Below, piece by piece: positions 37,570 through 45,080 of a stretch of DNA of 64,000 bases; the first letter of the stretch is position 1, and each line of letters starts with the position of its first letter. The translations under genes and the position numbers were made by a program. A model generated the notes under the pieces. It was not told the origin of the DNA. It searched no databases and worked only from the letters and a program-made list of their open reading frames with translations. The stretch lies in contig PDSF01000039.1 in assembly GCA_002748355.1 (NCBI GenBank), positions 1 through 64,000 of the forward strand, written 5' to 3'. Source of the stretch: Planctomycetota bacterium. GTDB taxonomy: Bacteria > Planctomycetota > UBA1135 > GCA-002748355.

Positions 37570-38267
37570 CCCGGGCCTCCGCTCTGCAGTTCATCGAAGG
37601 CAGCAAGGCAGCGGCTAGCCACCACTTCGATCTCTGGGCGGGCATCGATTCGGCGCACGAGCTCCGGACGCTGCTCGGCCAGTTGCCGGAAGCCGCTCGC
37701 CACCCGCGACAAGAAGGCCTCCCCCCGCGCCTCCATGGCGTCCACCGCGCTGCCATCCCCAAGACTCCGCGCTCCTCGCCGCTGCCTGGCCTCGGCATCG
37801 GGCAAATCAAGCAGGAAGATCGCATCGGGCCAGCATCCCTCGTGCACGGCCCGCGTCCATTCCTCGAGTCGCGCCAGCGGGAGCCCAGTCCCCGGCGCCG
37901 CAGCCAAGCCCTGGTAGACCCAGGTAGAGAGGAAGCTCCTGTCGAGCAAGACGTGACGACCGGCGGCCAGCTCGGGGACGATGCGCTCCAGCACGAGCTG
38001 GCGACGACTCGCCGAAAACAGCAAGGCTTCGAGCAGCGGGTCGCGAGCGAGCCCCTCCTGGTGAAGAAGCAGGGATCGGATTTTGTTGCCAACCCGCGTG
38101 CCGCCAGGCTCCTGCAAGACGATGCAGTCCTCACCGCGCTGCTTGAGCAGCTCGGCAACCCGGGCGCAGGCCACGGACTTGCCGGCGCCATCGACCCCCT
38201 CGAAAGCCACGAGAAGGGGGCCCCCCTTCCTAACGGCTCCGACCTCTTCAGCCGCGGAAAGCTCCAT
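37566..38267 (-). CDS. tmk: Thymidylate kinase
   Basis: 233 residues. P-loop FEGVDGAGKS lies at about 22-31. QEPGGTRVGNKIRSLLL (the dTMP-binding EPGGT block) and VLLDRSFLSTWVYQG (DRS motif) are intact. It phosphorylates dTMP to dTDP for dTTP synthesis. The first 14 residues are an extra N-terminal stretch. The ATG shares one base with the stop of the upstream dnaA-like gene (TGATG overlap), indicating coupled translation. The lid region (GARSLGDGSAVDAMEARG) is complete. Confidence is high. Confidence 0.93.
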   Translation of the reverse strand: MELSAAEEVGAVRKGGPLLVAFEGVDGAGKSVACARVAELLKQRGEDCIVLQEPGGTRVGNKIRSLLLHQEGLARDPLLEALLFSASRRQLVLERIVPELAAGRHVLLDRSFLSTWVYQGLAAAPGTGLPLARLEEWTRAVHEGCWPDAIFLLDLPDAEARQRRGARSLGDGSAVDAMEARGEAFLSRVASGFRQLAEQRPELVRRIDARPEIEVVASRCLAAFDELQSGGPG

Positions 38268-39532
38268 CAGCGACAGCTCTCGACGAGACGGGCGAACTCA
38301 TCATCCAAGCTCATGCGCTCTTTGACTCGTCGAATCGCGTAGGTCACCGACGAGGCCGAGCGCCAGCCCAAACGCCGAGCGATTTCCGGCCCCGGCATTC
38401 CCTGCTCGTACACGAGATAGGCGAGCACCTGACGCGGGAGTGAGAGACGACGGCTAGAGTCGCGGGTGCTCAGAGCTTCGGCATCGATGCCAAAGGCGCG
38501 AGCAACCCGCTGCTTCAGCAGCTCGAAGAGCTGCGAGGATTCATGCTGCCTGGATTGGCCAGGATCGAGGAGGGGCCGCCCTGCTGCCGCTGTCTGGGAC
38601 TCTGCCTCCACCCCCAGTTCCGCATGCTGCTGCTGGAAGGAATGGGCCCGCTGCACGATTTCGGCATAGCTCTGCGCCCCACTCATGCTGGCCTGATACA
38701 GGCAGAGCGAACGCTCGCGATCTCCCCTGAGACCTGGCCGCACCTGCTCGTCCCACAGTCGCTTGGCGAAGCTCTTGCGGGTCGCGAGCGTCGGAGCCCT
38801 TAGCCCGATGGTGTAGCCACCGAGCAACCGGGAGGCGAGCGAGGCCCGGAACTCGCGAATCTGGTAGGGGTGATGCCGACCACAGAACAGCACCCGTCGG
38901 CGGCGCGCCGCAAGCAGGTCAATGACCCGGCCAAGCTCCTCCTGAGTCCGGCGCTTTCCCCGCAAGCGGTGCACCTCATCGAGGAGGAAGACCTCGCTTG
39001 CCTCGAGTGCGCTCCGCAGTGCCTGCAGCCGACCGATTCGGGAGGCGCTCTGTAGCTCGCGGTGCAACGCCAAGGCATCCCAGCTCGTGCACGCCACCCC
39101 GACCTGCTGCTGGAACCAGCGAAGCAGCCGCGTCTTCCCAAGGCCAGAACCGCCGTACAAGTAGATGCATGGCACCCCTTGCAGCTGATCACGAGCGTAG
39201 GCATCGAGAGCTCGAAAGGCCTCGAGGTTGCCGCTATCGACCAGTGGCTCGGAGTCGATGTCGTTGAAACCCTTGGCCGGCCCCTTGCGCGCCAAGGTCA
39301 CCCGCACCCGCAAATCGCTGCGCATGGTGTTGCTCAGGTGCTCAGCAACGATGCGGCAAACACGATCGACGGTCTTTGGTGCTGGCGGCATCTCACGAGC
39401 CTCCAGCCAGAGCTCACGGTCCTGGAGGCGGTCAACCGAGAGGCCGCGCAGAAAGCTCCGCTCTCTACCTAGGAACTGGGCTTCGGCAGCACCAATGACA
39501 AAGCCGAGTTGTTCCTCGAGAAACGAGCGCAT
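38267..39532 (-). CDS. dnaA: DnaA-like replication initiator ATPase
   Basis: 421 residues from the ATG at 39530-39532, preceded by GGGAG ten bases away. Residues about 1-75 are an N-terminal domain. The AAA+ core has Walker A GGSGLGKT (127-134) and Walker B VFLLDE (181-186). The C-terminal domain (about 365-415) follows the DnaA domain-IV plan: SLPRQVLAYLVYEQGMPGPE, then GWRSASSVTYAIRRV where DnaA normally has GGRDHxTV. DnaA melts the origin, but this changed recognition helix suggests altered box specificity or a paralogue. It heads a dnaA-tmk-holB run. No consensus DnaA box TTATCCACA was noticed beside it. The symbol is tentative. Confidence 0.75.
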   Translation of the reverse strand: MRSFLEEQLGFVIGAAEAQFLGRERSFLRGLSVDRLQDRELWLEAREMPPAPKTVDRVCRIVAEHLSNTMRSDLRVRVTLARKGPAKGFNDIDSEPLVDSGNLEAFRALDAYARDQLQGVPCIYLYGGSGLGKTRLLRWFQQQVGVACTSWDALALHRELQSASRIGRLQALRSALEASEVFLLDEVHRLRGKRRTQEELGRVIDLLAARRRRVLFCGRHHPYQIREFRASLASRLLGGYTIGLRAPTLATRKSFAKRLWDEQVRPGLRGDRERSLCLYQASMSGAQSYAEIVQRAHSFQQQHAELGVEAESQTAAAGRPLLDPGQSRQHESSQLFELLKQRVARAFGIDAEALSTRDSSRRLSLPRQVLAYLVYEQGMPGPEIARRLGWRSASSVTYAIRRVKERMSLDDEFARLVESCR

Positions 39533-39707
39533 CAGAACCGAGCTCCCGTTGCACGGAAGAAGCAAAGAGGGGCAGAGGCAGAGTCGCCGAAAGCTAGCGA
39601 CAGGACAGGCTCTGGCAAGAGCAAGTTGTGCAAGCTTCGCAAGTGCATGCCAAGAGCTTCCATGCAAAGCTTAGTTGCCTCTTGCATCCGCAACAGAGAG
39701 ATCTCGA
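39533..39707. promoter_or_regulatory. Divergent promoter region with a GCAAG array
   Basis: The 175-bp gap between the divergent dnaA-like and phosphatase genes holds GCAAG at 39615, 39621, 39630 and 39639, with gccaag at 39650. Their spacings are 6, 9 and 9 bases. The array could be an operator for a regulator of either gene, perhaps autoregulation by the DnaA-like protein. This is an inference from spacing alone. Confidence 0.35.
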
Positions 39708-40379
39708 GTGCAGCCAAGCGCCTACCTTTTCGACCTCGATGGAACCCTGCTCGACACCCTCGCGGATCTCGCACAGAGCATCAATCAGGTGCGCGTCAGC
39801 TACGCCCTGGAGCCCTGGAGCCACGAGCAAGTTCGCGCCGCGATCGGCCATGGACTCCCGAGCTTGCTTCGCCGCGCCCTCAAAGCGACGGGAAGAGAAT
39901 GGACCGAGGCCTTGCTCGCCGAATCCCGAGAACGATTCCGCGCTCATTATCTAACCCAGCTCTGCGTCGAAACCCGCCCCTACCCAGGCGTGGAAAAAGC
40001 CCTGGCCCAGCTCCGCGCTCGCGGCTTGCGACTCGCAGTGGTCAGCAACAAGGACGAGTATTTCTGCACCTTACTCGCCCAGCATTACTTCCCAGGCCAG
40101 TTCGATGCCGTTCTCGGCGGAGACAGTGTGGCGGCGAAAAAGCCGGCCCCCGACATGCTGCTGGAGGCGGCAAGGCGCCTAGGCTGCCCTATCGAAAGCT
40201 GCGTAATGGTCGGCGATAGCCCCGGGGATCTCGAAGCTGCGGCCCGAGCCGGCTGCGCCGAAAAAATCGCGGTGACATGGGGCTTCCGCGATGAAGTGCA
40301 GCTGCGCCCCCAGGCCGATCGGCTGCTAAGCCACATCGACCAGTTACTGGACGACCCCGATCATCCCGCCTCCAGCTGA
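39708..40379 (+). CDS. HAD phosphatase, phosphoglycolate-phosphatase-like
   Basis: 223 residues from the GTG at 39708, with an AGAGAG tract upstream; a TTG 11 codons earlier is possible. HAD motifs are complete: motif I DLDGTLLDT (9-17), motif II VVSNK near 111, motif III Lys in AAKKPAPDM, and motif IV VGDSPGDLEAA. A C1-type helical cap lies between motifs I and II. The closest match by eye is Gph/phosphoglycolate phosphatase, which salvages 2-phosphoglycolate from DNA repair or photorespiration. The gene is divergent from the dnaA-like gene and convergent with the GNAT-AAC(3) gene. Confidence 0.86.
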   Translation: MQPSAYLFDLDGTLLDTLADLAQSINQVRVSYALEPWSHEQVRAAIGHGLPSLLRRALKATGREWTEALLAESRERFRAHYLTQLCVETRPYPGVEKALAQLRARGLRLAVVSNKDEYFCTLLAQHYFPGQFDAVLGGDSVAAKKPAPDMLLEAARRLGCPIESCVMVGDSPGDLEAAARAGCAEKIAVTWGFRDEVQLRPQADRLLSHIDQLLDDPDHPASS

Positions 40380-40486
40380 GAAGAGAGCCGGGCTTCGTCT
40401 CTTCCTGCTCTCTGCTCCTATCGGCCTCCTGCCTTGAAAGAGGCTTGGGGCGGCAAAGCAGCCTCGACGCCCCCCCTTCCCTAGCC

Positions 40487-41767
40487 TCAGCATCGCTGGC
40501 GAAAATGATCGCTGGCGAAGTCCACCGCCGCGCGCATGGCGAAGAGCTTTAGCTCCGCCTGCCCAAGCTGCCCTTGGGCGAGTGCCGACGCGCTTTCGAA
40601 GGCGGCTCCCAGCTCGGGAAAGATCGACGAGTCATAATCGATCTGCTCATAAGCAACCCAGCGCCGCTGACCGTCAATAAGGACCGCAGCCTGCGCCCGT
40701 TCGATTTCGCGAATCCCGGCTCGATGCTCGGCCAAATGGAAGGCGGTGCAGGATTCGTATCCGCAGCCGAGGAGGAGCAGATCAGCATCCTCCTGGTAGA
40801 GCCTCGCCAATGGAGAATCCTCCCCCAAGGGGTGGTCGAGAGGATGCTCGCTCAGCAGCTCCTCCGCCATCGGGCCGAGGCCGGCGAAGGAGACCGCGGG
40901 GTGAGAACTGCGAAACGCGCCGGGCCAGCTGCGCAGTAGTTCGGCGACCCGCCCCATCCCCCGACTCGGACTCCGGGCAGGATCGAAAGCCGGCATTTCC
41001 GCGCGAATCACCGGCCACCAGGTCTTTGGAACAGCAGGCGCTTGCCACTGCGACGGATCGCTGTTGTAGGAACTCTGTGTCGCAACGATGACCGTTCCCT
41101 CGGGGCCCAAGGCCTCCAATACACCCTGGAGCAGGGCGTATTCACCGCCACAAACCCAGCCCAAAGCCGAGAGCGAAGCGTGCAGTAGCAGCAGCCCCCC
41201 CTCCTCGACCCCGAGTTCCTGCAGCTTGGCTGTAATCTGCGCCTTCGTCACCGGCGCAGCTTCAGGGACGATGCTCGCAGCTTCGCCGCCAAGCTGCAGC
41301 CGTAGCCAAGCCTCACGGTCTAGCTCCGTGCTGCCTTCAGCTCGCGCCCCCCCGGCTTCAGTATCGAGGACCCGGCGGCGCACCGAGCTGCAGCGAGTGT
41401 TCTCAAAAAGAAAGCGCCGCATCGCGCGCTCAAGCTCTTCGGCATAACCAAATTGCCGGGCGCCAGGCAGCAGCGAAATTTCGATCTCGCAAGAACCGGC
41501 AGCATCCAGCCTCCCAAGGCGAGCCTGACCAATACGGGCCCCGTCCAAGCTTTCGACGATCAAGACGGCGCCGAGCAGCTCGCTGCCGGCCTCTGCGACT
41601 TGCCTTGCCAGCATCACCTCATCGACGTCGTGCCCTTGGGCAATACCCAAGGGCGCCACGAGCTCAGGATCGCGACAGAACTCGCGCAGGAAGCGCAGAT
41701 CGCGCGGATCAGCTTGCGCTGGCCGCGCCAGGACTCGGGCTGTCCGGATCCATAATCCCTCAGCCAC
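40487..41767 (-). CDS. Fusion of GNAT-like domain and AAC(3)-family N-acetyltransferase
   Basis: 426 residues from a GTG at 41765-41767 overlapping the ychF stop. Residues about 1-165 look like a GNAT acyltransferase domain (IGQARLGRLDAAGSCEIEIS, YAEELERAMRRFL). Residues about 173-426 are an AAC(3)/YokD-type antibiotic acetyltransferase: LLHASLSALGWVCGGE, ATQSSYNSDPSQW, MPAFDPARSPSRGMGRVAE and FRSSHPAVSFAGLG are near-canonical. AAC(3) enzymes acetylate the 3-amino group of aminoglycosides, but many chromosomal relatives have other substrates. The last codons are changed by a 16-bp-period duplication (40492-40519). It ends the queE-der-ychF run. Confidence 0.82.
   Translation of the reverse strand: MAEGLWIRTARVLARPAQADPRDLRFLREFCRDPELVAPLGIAQGHDVDEVMLARQVAEAGSELLGAVLIVESLDGARIGQARLGRLDAAGSCEIEISLLPGARQFGYAEELERAMRRFLFENTRCSSVRRRVLDTEAGGARAEGSTELDREAWLRLQLGGEAASIVPEAAPVTKAQITAKLQELGVEEGGLLLLHASLSALGWVCGGEYALLQGVLEALGPEGTVIVATQSSYNSDPSQWQAPAVPKTWWPVIRAEMPAFDPARSPSRGMGRVAELLRSWPGAFRSSHPAVSFAGLGPMAEELLSEHPLDHPLGEDSPLARLYQEDADLLLLGCGYESCTAFHLAEHRAGIREIERAQAAVLIDGQRRWVAYEQIDYDSSIFPELGAAFESASALAQGQLGQAELKLFAMRAAVDFASDHFRQRC
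40492..40519. repeat. 16-bp-period duplication at the 3' end of the AAC(3) fusion
   Basis: atcgctggcgaa occurs at 40492-40503 and 40508-40519. The two copies are read in different frames, so the second sets the C-terminus and stop. Confidence 0.9.
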
Positions 41768-42863
41768 CGATCAGGAACAGGACGATATCGCCGTCCTGCA
41801 TTTCGTATTCCTTGCCTTCTACGCGCAGCTTGCCGGCCGATTTGATCTCGCTCTCTTTCTTGTAGGTCTCAAGATCCTCCAACGAATAGATCTGGGCGCG
41901 GATGAACTTCTTCTCGAAGTCGGTGTGGATCACCGAGGCGGCCTGCGGAGCCTTCGAGCCGGCAACAAAGGTCCAGGCCTTAATCTCCTTTTCTCCGGCG
42001 GTGAAAAAGGTGCGCAGACCAAGCAGGTGGAAGGCCGAGCGAATCAGGCGCGCCAGCCCCCGCTCCTTGATCCCCAGTTCCTCCATGAACATCTCTCGCT
42101 CCTCGTCATCGAGGTCGGCGAGTTCGGCTTCCAGGCGCCCGGCGATGGCCAAGCAGTCGCTACCGTGTTCCTGGGCAAAGGCCGAGGCAGCCACATAGCC
42201 CTGGTGCTGACTGCCATCCTGGCCTTCTTCGAAGGCTTGGTCGGGCAGATTCGCGACATAGAGCACAGGCTTTTGGGTGAGGAGGAACATCGGCCTCAGC
42301 AGCTCTTGCTCGCGCTCGCTCAGCTCCATATCGCGGACCTGTTTCTCCGACTCCAGCCAGGCCTTGACCCGCTCGAAGAGATCGCGCTGCTCCACCATCT
42401 CCTTATCGCCGGTGCGCGCCTTCTTACCGACCCGCTCGAGATTGCGCTCGACGGTCTCGAGGTCAGCAAAGCCCAGCTCCAGCTCGACGATCTCGATATC
42501 CCCCCCCGGATCGAGGGGAGCATTCGGCTCATCGACATTGGGGAAGCAACGCACGACATGCAGCAGAGCATCGCATTCCTTAATCGCCCCGAGGAACTTG
42601 GTCCCCATGCCCTCGCCCCGAGAGGCGCCCTTCGGCAGCCCGGCGATATCAACCACCTTGAGCTCCGCCGCCACGACCTTGTCGGTCTCCACGTACGCGT
42701 GGATCCTCTCCAAGCGATCATCGGGGACCGGCACACTGGCGACATTGGGGGTCAGCGTCGAATACGGGAAGCTCGCAGCCTCCGCACCGGCACCGGTGAT
42801 GGCGTTGAAGACCATTGTCTTGCCGCTATTGGGCAGCCCGACCAAACCACACTTCAGTCCCAC
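41760..42863 (-). CDS. ychF: YchF/OLA1-family P-loop ATPase
   Basis: 367 residues, the usual length. The P-loop is GLPNSGKT (8-15), where most YchF proteins have GLPNVGKS. The ITGAGAEAASFPYSTLTPN switch region, the DIAGLPKGASRGEGMG G3 block, and the C-terminal TGS-like domain ending GKEYEMQDGDIVLFLIGG identify the family. The G4-equivalent reads NLPD, whereas NxxE-type sequences are usual. YchF binds ribosomes and hydrolyses ATP. It follows der on the same strand with an 88-bp gap and overlaps the downstream acetyltransferase start. Confidence 0.9.
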   Translation of the reverse strand: MGLKCGLVGLPNSGKTMVFNAITGAGAEAASFPYSTLTPNVASVPVPDDRLERIHAYVETDKVVAAELKVVDIAGLPKGASRGEGMGTKFLGAIKECDALLHVVRCFPNVDEPNAPLDPGGDIEIVELELGFADLETVERNLERVGKKARTGDKEMVEQRDLFERVKAWLESEKQVRDMELSEREQELLRPMFLLTQKPVLYVANLPDQAFEEGQDGSQHQGYVAASAFAQEHGSDCLAIAGRLEAELADLDDEEREMFMEELGIKERGLARLIRSAFHLLGLRTFFTAGEKEIKAWTFVAGSKAPQAASVIHTDFEKKFIRAQIYSLEDLETYKKESEIKSAGKLRVEGKEYEMQDGDIVLFLIGG

Positions 42864-42934
42864 GCTTCTCTTTCCTCTCTTTGGGCCGACCCCAGGTCGG
42901 CAAAACCGGGTGCATGGCTTCCAAAACCATCCCG

Positions 42935-42962
42935 ATCACTCAGGTGCCCTATCACTCAGGTG
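42935..42962. repeat. 16-bp-period duplication covering the der stop codon
   Basis: atcactcaggtg occurs at 42935-42946 and 42951-42962. On the coding strand each copy carries the CACCTGAGTGA end, so the der stop region is duplicated. Confidence 0.9.
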
Positions 42963-44283
42963 GCAGCTCGACCTTATCGCGTTTGCGATAGACCAGGCGG
43001 ATCGGGATCTCTTCCCAATCAAAAGCCTCCCGCAACTGATTCTGCAAATAACGGTCGTACTGCCCGGTGAACAGAACTGGCTCGTTGACAAAAACCAGGA
43101 TCGTCGGTGGACGCACATCGATCTGCGTCGCGTAGAAAAGCTTCGGCAGCTTGCCGCTGCGGTCACGCGGTTGATTCTTCTGCTTAGCGGCCTGCAAGAC
43201 CCGGTTCAGATCGCCGGTGCTCACTTCGTAGGAGGACTGCTTGTAGAGATCCTCAATCACGTCCAGGGTTTCGTCGACATTGATGCCGTCGCGGGCGCTG
43301 ATATAGGAGATCGGCGCGTAGGCCAATCCGGTCAGCTGCTCGCGCAGATAACTCTCCCACTTGTCAATATCCGCACCGGATTCGAGCGCCAGGTCGAGCT
43401 TGTTACCCACGAGCAGGCAGGGCTTGTAATGCTGCACAACAAAGTGCGCCAACTTCTTGTCGACCTGACTGATATCGCCCGTCATATCAAAGAGGAGGAT
43501 GCAGACATCGCTGCGCCGCACGCTGCGGTCACTGCGAGCCAGCGAGAAGAACTCGATGGCATCCTGCACCCGTGCCTTCTTGCGTAATCCCGCAGTATCG
43601 ATAGCCAACCAAGGCTTGCCGTTACGCTCAAAGCGCACGTCCACGGCGTCGCGCGTCGTCCCAGGGATGTCGGAGACGATCACCCGCTCCTTACCCGCGA
43701 GGAGGTTGGTCAGGGTCGACTTGCCGGAGTTGCGCTTGCCGACGATCGCGAACTTGAGACTGGGCTCCTCTTCGGCCGAGTCCTTATCGGGGAGTAACTC
43801 GATAATGGCATCGAGGACATCGGTGATCCCAATCACCTCGATCGCCGAGACCATGTGCGGTTCCCCGAGGCCGAGCTTGTAGGCCTCTTGGGCCACGAAC
43901 TCATCGCGCCGAGCCTCGACCTTGTTCATCACCAGGATTGTGGGCTTGTCGAGCTTGCGCACCTTGCGGGCTACGGTCTCGTCCATCGGACTCAGCCCGG
44001 CCTTAGCATCTACCAAGAAGACCAAGAGATCGGCCTCGCGCATGGCGACGTCGATCTGTGCCTGGATATGCGCTTCGAGTCGACTCTCATCGACGAGGCC
44101 GAGCCCGCCGGTATCGACCAGTTCGAAGCGGCGTTCGCGCCACTCGGCCTCGATCGAGACCCGGTCGCGGGTCACGCCCGCCGTCGGTTCGACGATGGAT
44201 ACCCGTCGTCCTGCGACCGCGTTGAGGAAACTCGATTTGCCGACGTTCGGTCGGCCGACGATGGCAACACTCGGAATGCTCAT
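42952..44283 (-). CDS. der: Double-domain ribosome-assembly GTPase Der (EngA)
   Basis: 443 residues with two tandem GTPase domains and a KH-like C-terminus. Domain 1 has P-loop GRPNVGKSS (10-18), DTGGL, and a G4 reading MNKVE instead of NKxD. Domain 2 has P-loop GKRNSGKST (about 182-190), a typical DTAGLRKKARV switch and G4 GNKLDL. Der is needed for 50S ribosome assembly. The NKVE and NSGK variants may alter guanine binding but the fold appears intact. Its ATG overlaps the queE stop by four bases. Confidence 0.9.
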   Translation of the reverse strand: MSIPSVAIVGRPNVGKSSFLNAVAGRRVSIVEPTAGVTRDRVSIEAEWRERRFELVDTGGLGLVDESRLEAHIQAQIDVAMREADLLVFLVDAKAGLSPMDETVARKVRKLDKPTILVMNKVEARRDEFVAQEAYKLGLGEPHMVSAIEVIGITDVLDAIIELLPDKDSAEEEPSLKFAIVGKRNSGKSTLTNLLAGKERVIVSDIPGTTRDAVDVRFERNGKPWLAIDTAGLRKKARVQDAIEFFSLARSDRSVRRSDVCILLFDMTGDISQVDKKLAHFVVQHYKPCLLVGNKLDLALESGADIDKWESYLREQLTGLAYAPISYISARDGINVDETLDVIEDLYKQSSYEVSTGDLNRVLQAAKQKNQPRDRSGKLPKLFYATQIDVRPPTILVFVNEPVLFTGQYDRYLQNQLREAFDWEEIPIRLVYRKRDKVELPPE

Positions 44284-45074
44284 TCGAAACCCATCAGCTT
44301 GTGCACCTGCGGTAGCACGCGCGGGGAAAAGCCGAGCTCGAGCGCGGCACGGAGACGACGCATCAACTCGGCCGAATCAGGCGCCCGTTGCTCGTCAAGA
44401 CAGGGCGTAATCGGCTGCAAAACCAGCTCGAAGCGTCCTTCGACCTCGGAGAGCATATCCAGGGCACGCTCGTATTCCTCGGCCTCATCCCGGCTCGGCA
44501 GCACGATCTTGACGCTGACCTCGCAGCCATGATCCAAGGCGGCGCGCAAGCTCAGCAGGTGAGCCGCCGAATAGTCCTTGCCCTGAATCGTGCTCGGGAG
44601 CTTCCAATCCATGGCCAGGTGCTCGGTGAGCGGGAGGAGCACGGCCAACGCCTCAGCATCGATGGCCGCGGTCTCAAGATGCGTACGCAAACCGAGCATG
44701 CGCGCCTCGCGAAAGAGCTCGTAACCAAAGCCGGGCCAGAGCAGCGGCTCGCCGCCGGTGAAGGACAAGTAGGCGAGACCGGGGAAGCCCGGGCTCCGGG
44801 TCAGCGCCTGCACGATCTTCCCCGCACTCGCGGGGTTGTCGAAGTGCCCCAGGCGGGTCCCATCAAAGTCGCGCAGCTCGAAGGCTTCGGGAGCCTTGTA
44901 GCTGTAGACGCTATCGCAGTAGCTGCAGCGCAGCGGACAGCCAGCCGAGCGCACAAAGGCCGTCGGCAGCCCCACCGAGGGTCCCTCGCCCTGCAGCGAG
45001 AGGAAGACCTCACAGAGAGCCGCCGTGCTCCGGCGGCTCTTCGTGGCTAGAGGCACCATCTCGCTGCTCTTCAC
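44280..45074 (-). CDS. queE: 7-carboxy-7-deazaguanine synthase (radical SAM)
   Basis: 264 residues. The radical-SAM cysteines are C46, C50 and C53 (GCPLRCSYCDSVY). The QueE N-terminus FLSLQGEGPSVGLPTAFVR and the TGGEPLLWPGF block are clear, as is MDWKLPST. The enzyme converts 6-carboxytetrahydropterin to 7-carboxy-7-deazaguanine in queuosine synthesis. queC, queD and queF are not in the window. The gene starts six bases after the aminotransferase stop and overlaps der. Confidence 0.9.
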   Translation of the reverse strand: MKSSEMVPLATKSRRSTAALCEVFLSLQGEGPSVGLPTAFVRSAGCPLRCSYCDSVYSYKAPEAFELRDFDGTRLGHFDNPASAGKIVQALTRSPGFPGLAYLSFTGGEPLLWPGFGYELFREARMLGLRTHLETAAIDAEALAVLLPLTEHLAMDWKLPSTIQGKDYSAAHLLSLRAALDHGCEVSVKIVLPSRDEAEEYERALDMLSEVEGRFELVLQPITPCLDEQRAPDSAELMRRLRAALELGFSPRVLPQVHKLMGFE

Positions 45075-45080
45075 CCCGGC

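Noticed and set aside
39533..39707. Chromosomal origin beside the dnaA-like gene
   Set aside because: No TTATCCACA-type boxes or AT-rich unwinding stretch were seen. The GCAAG array alone is not enough.
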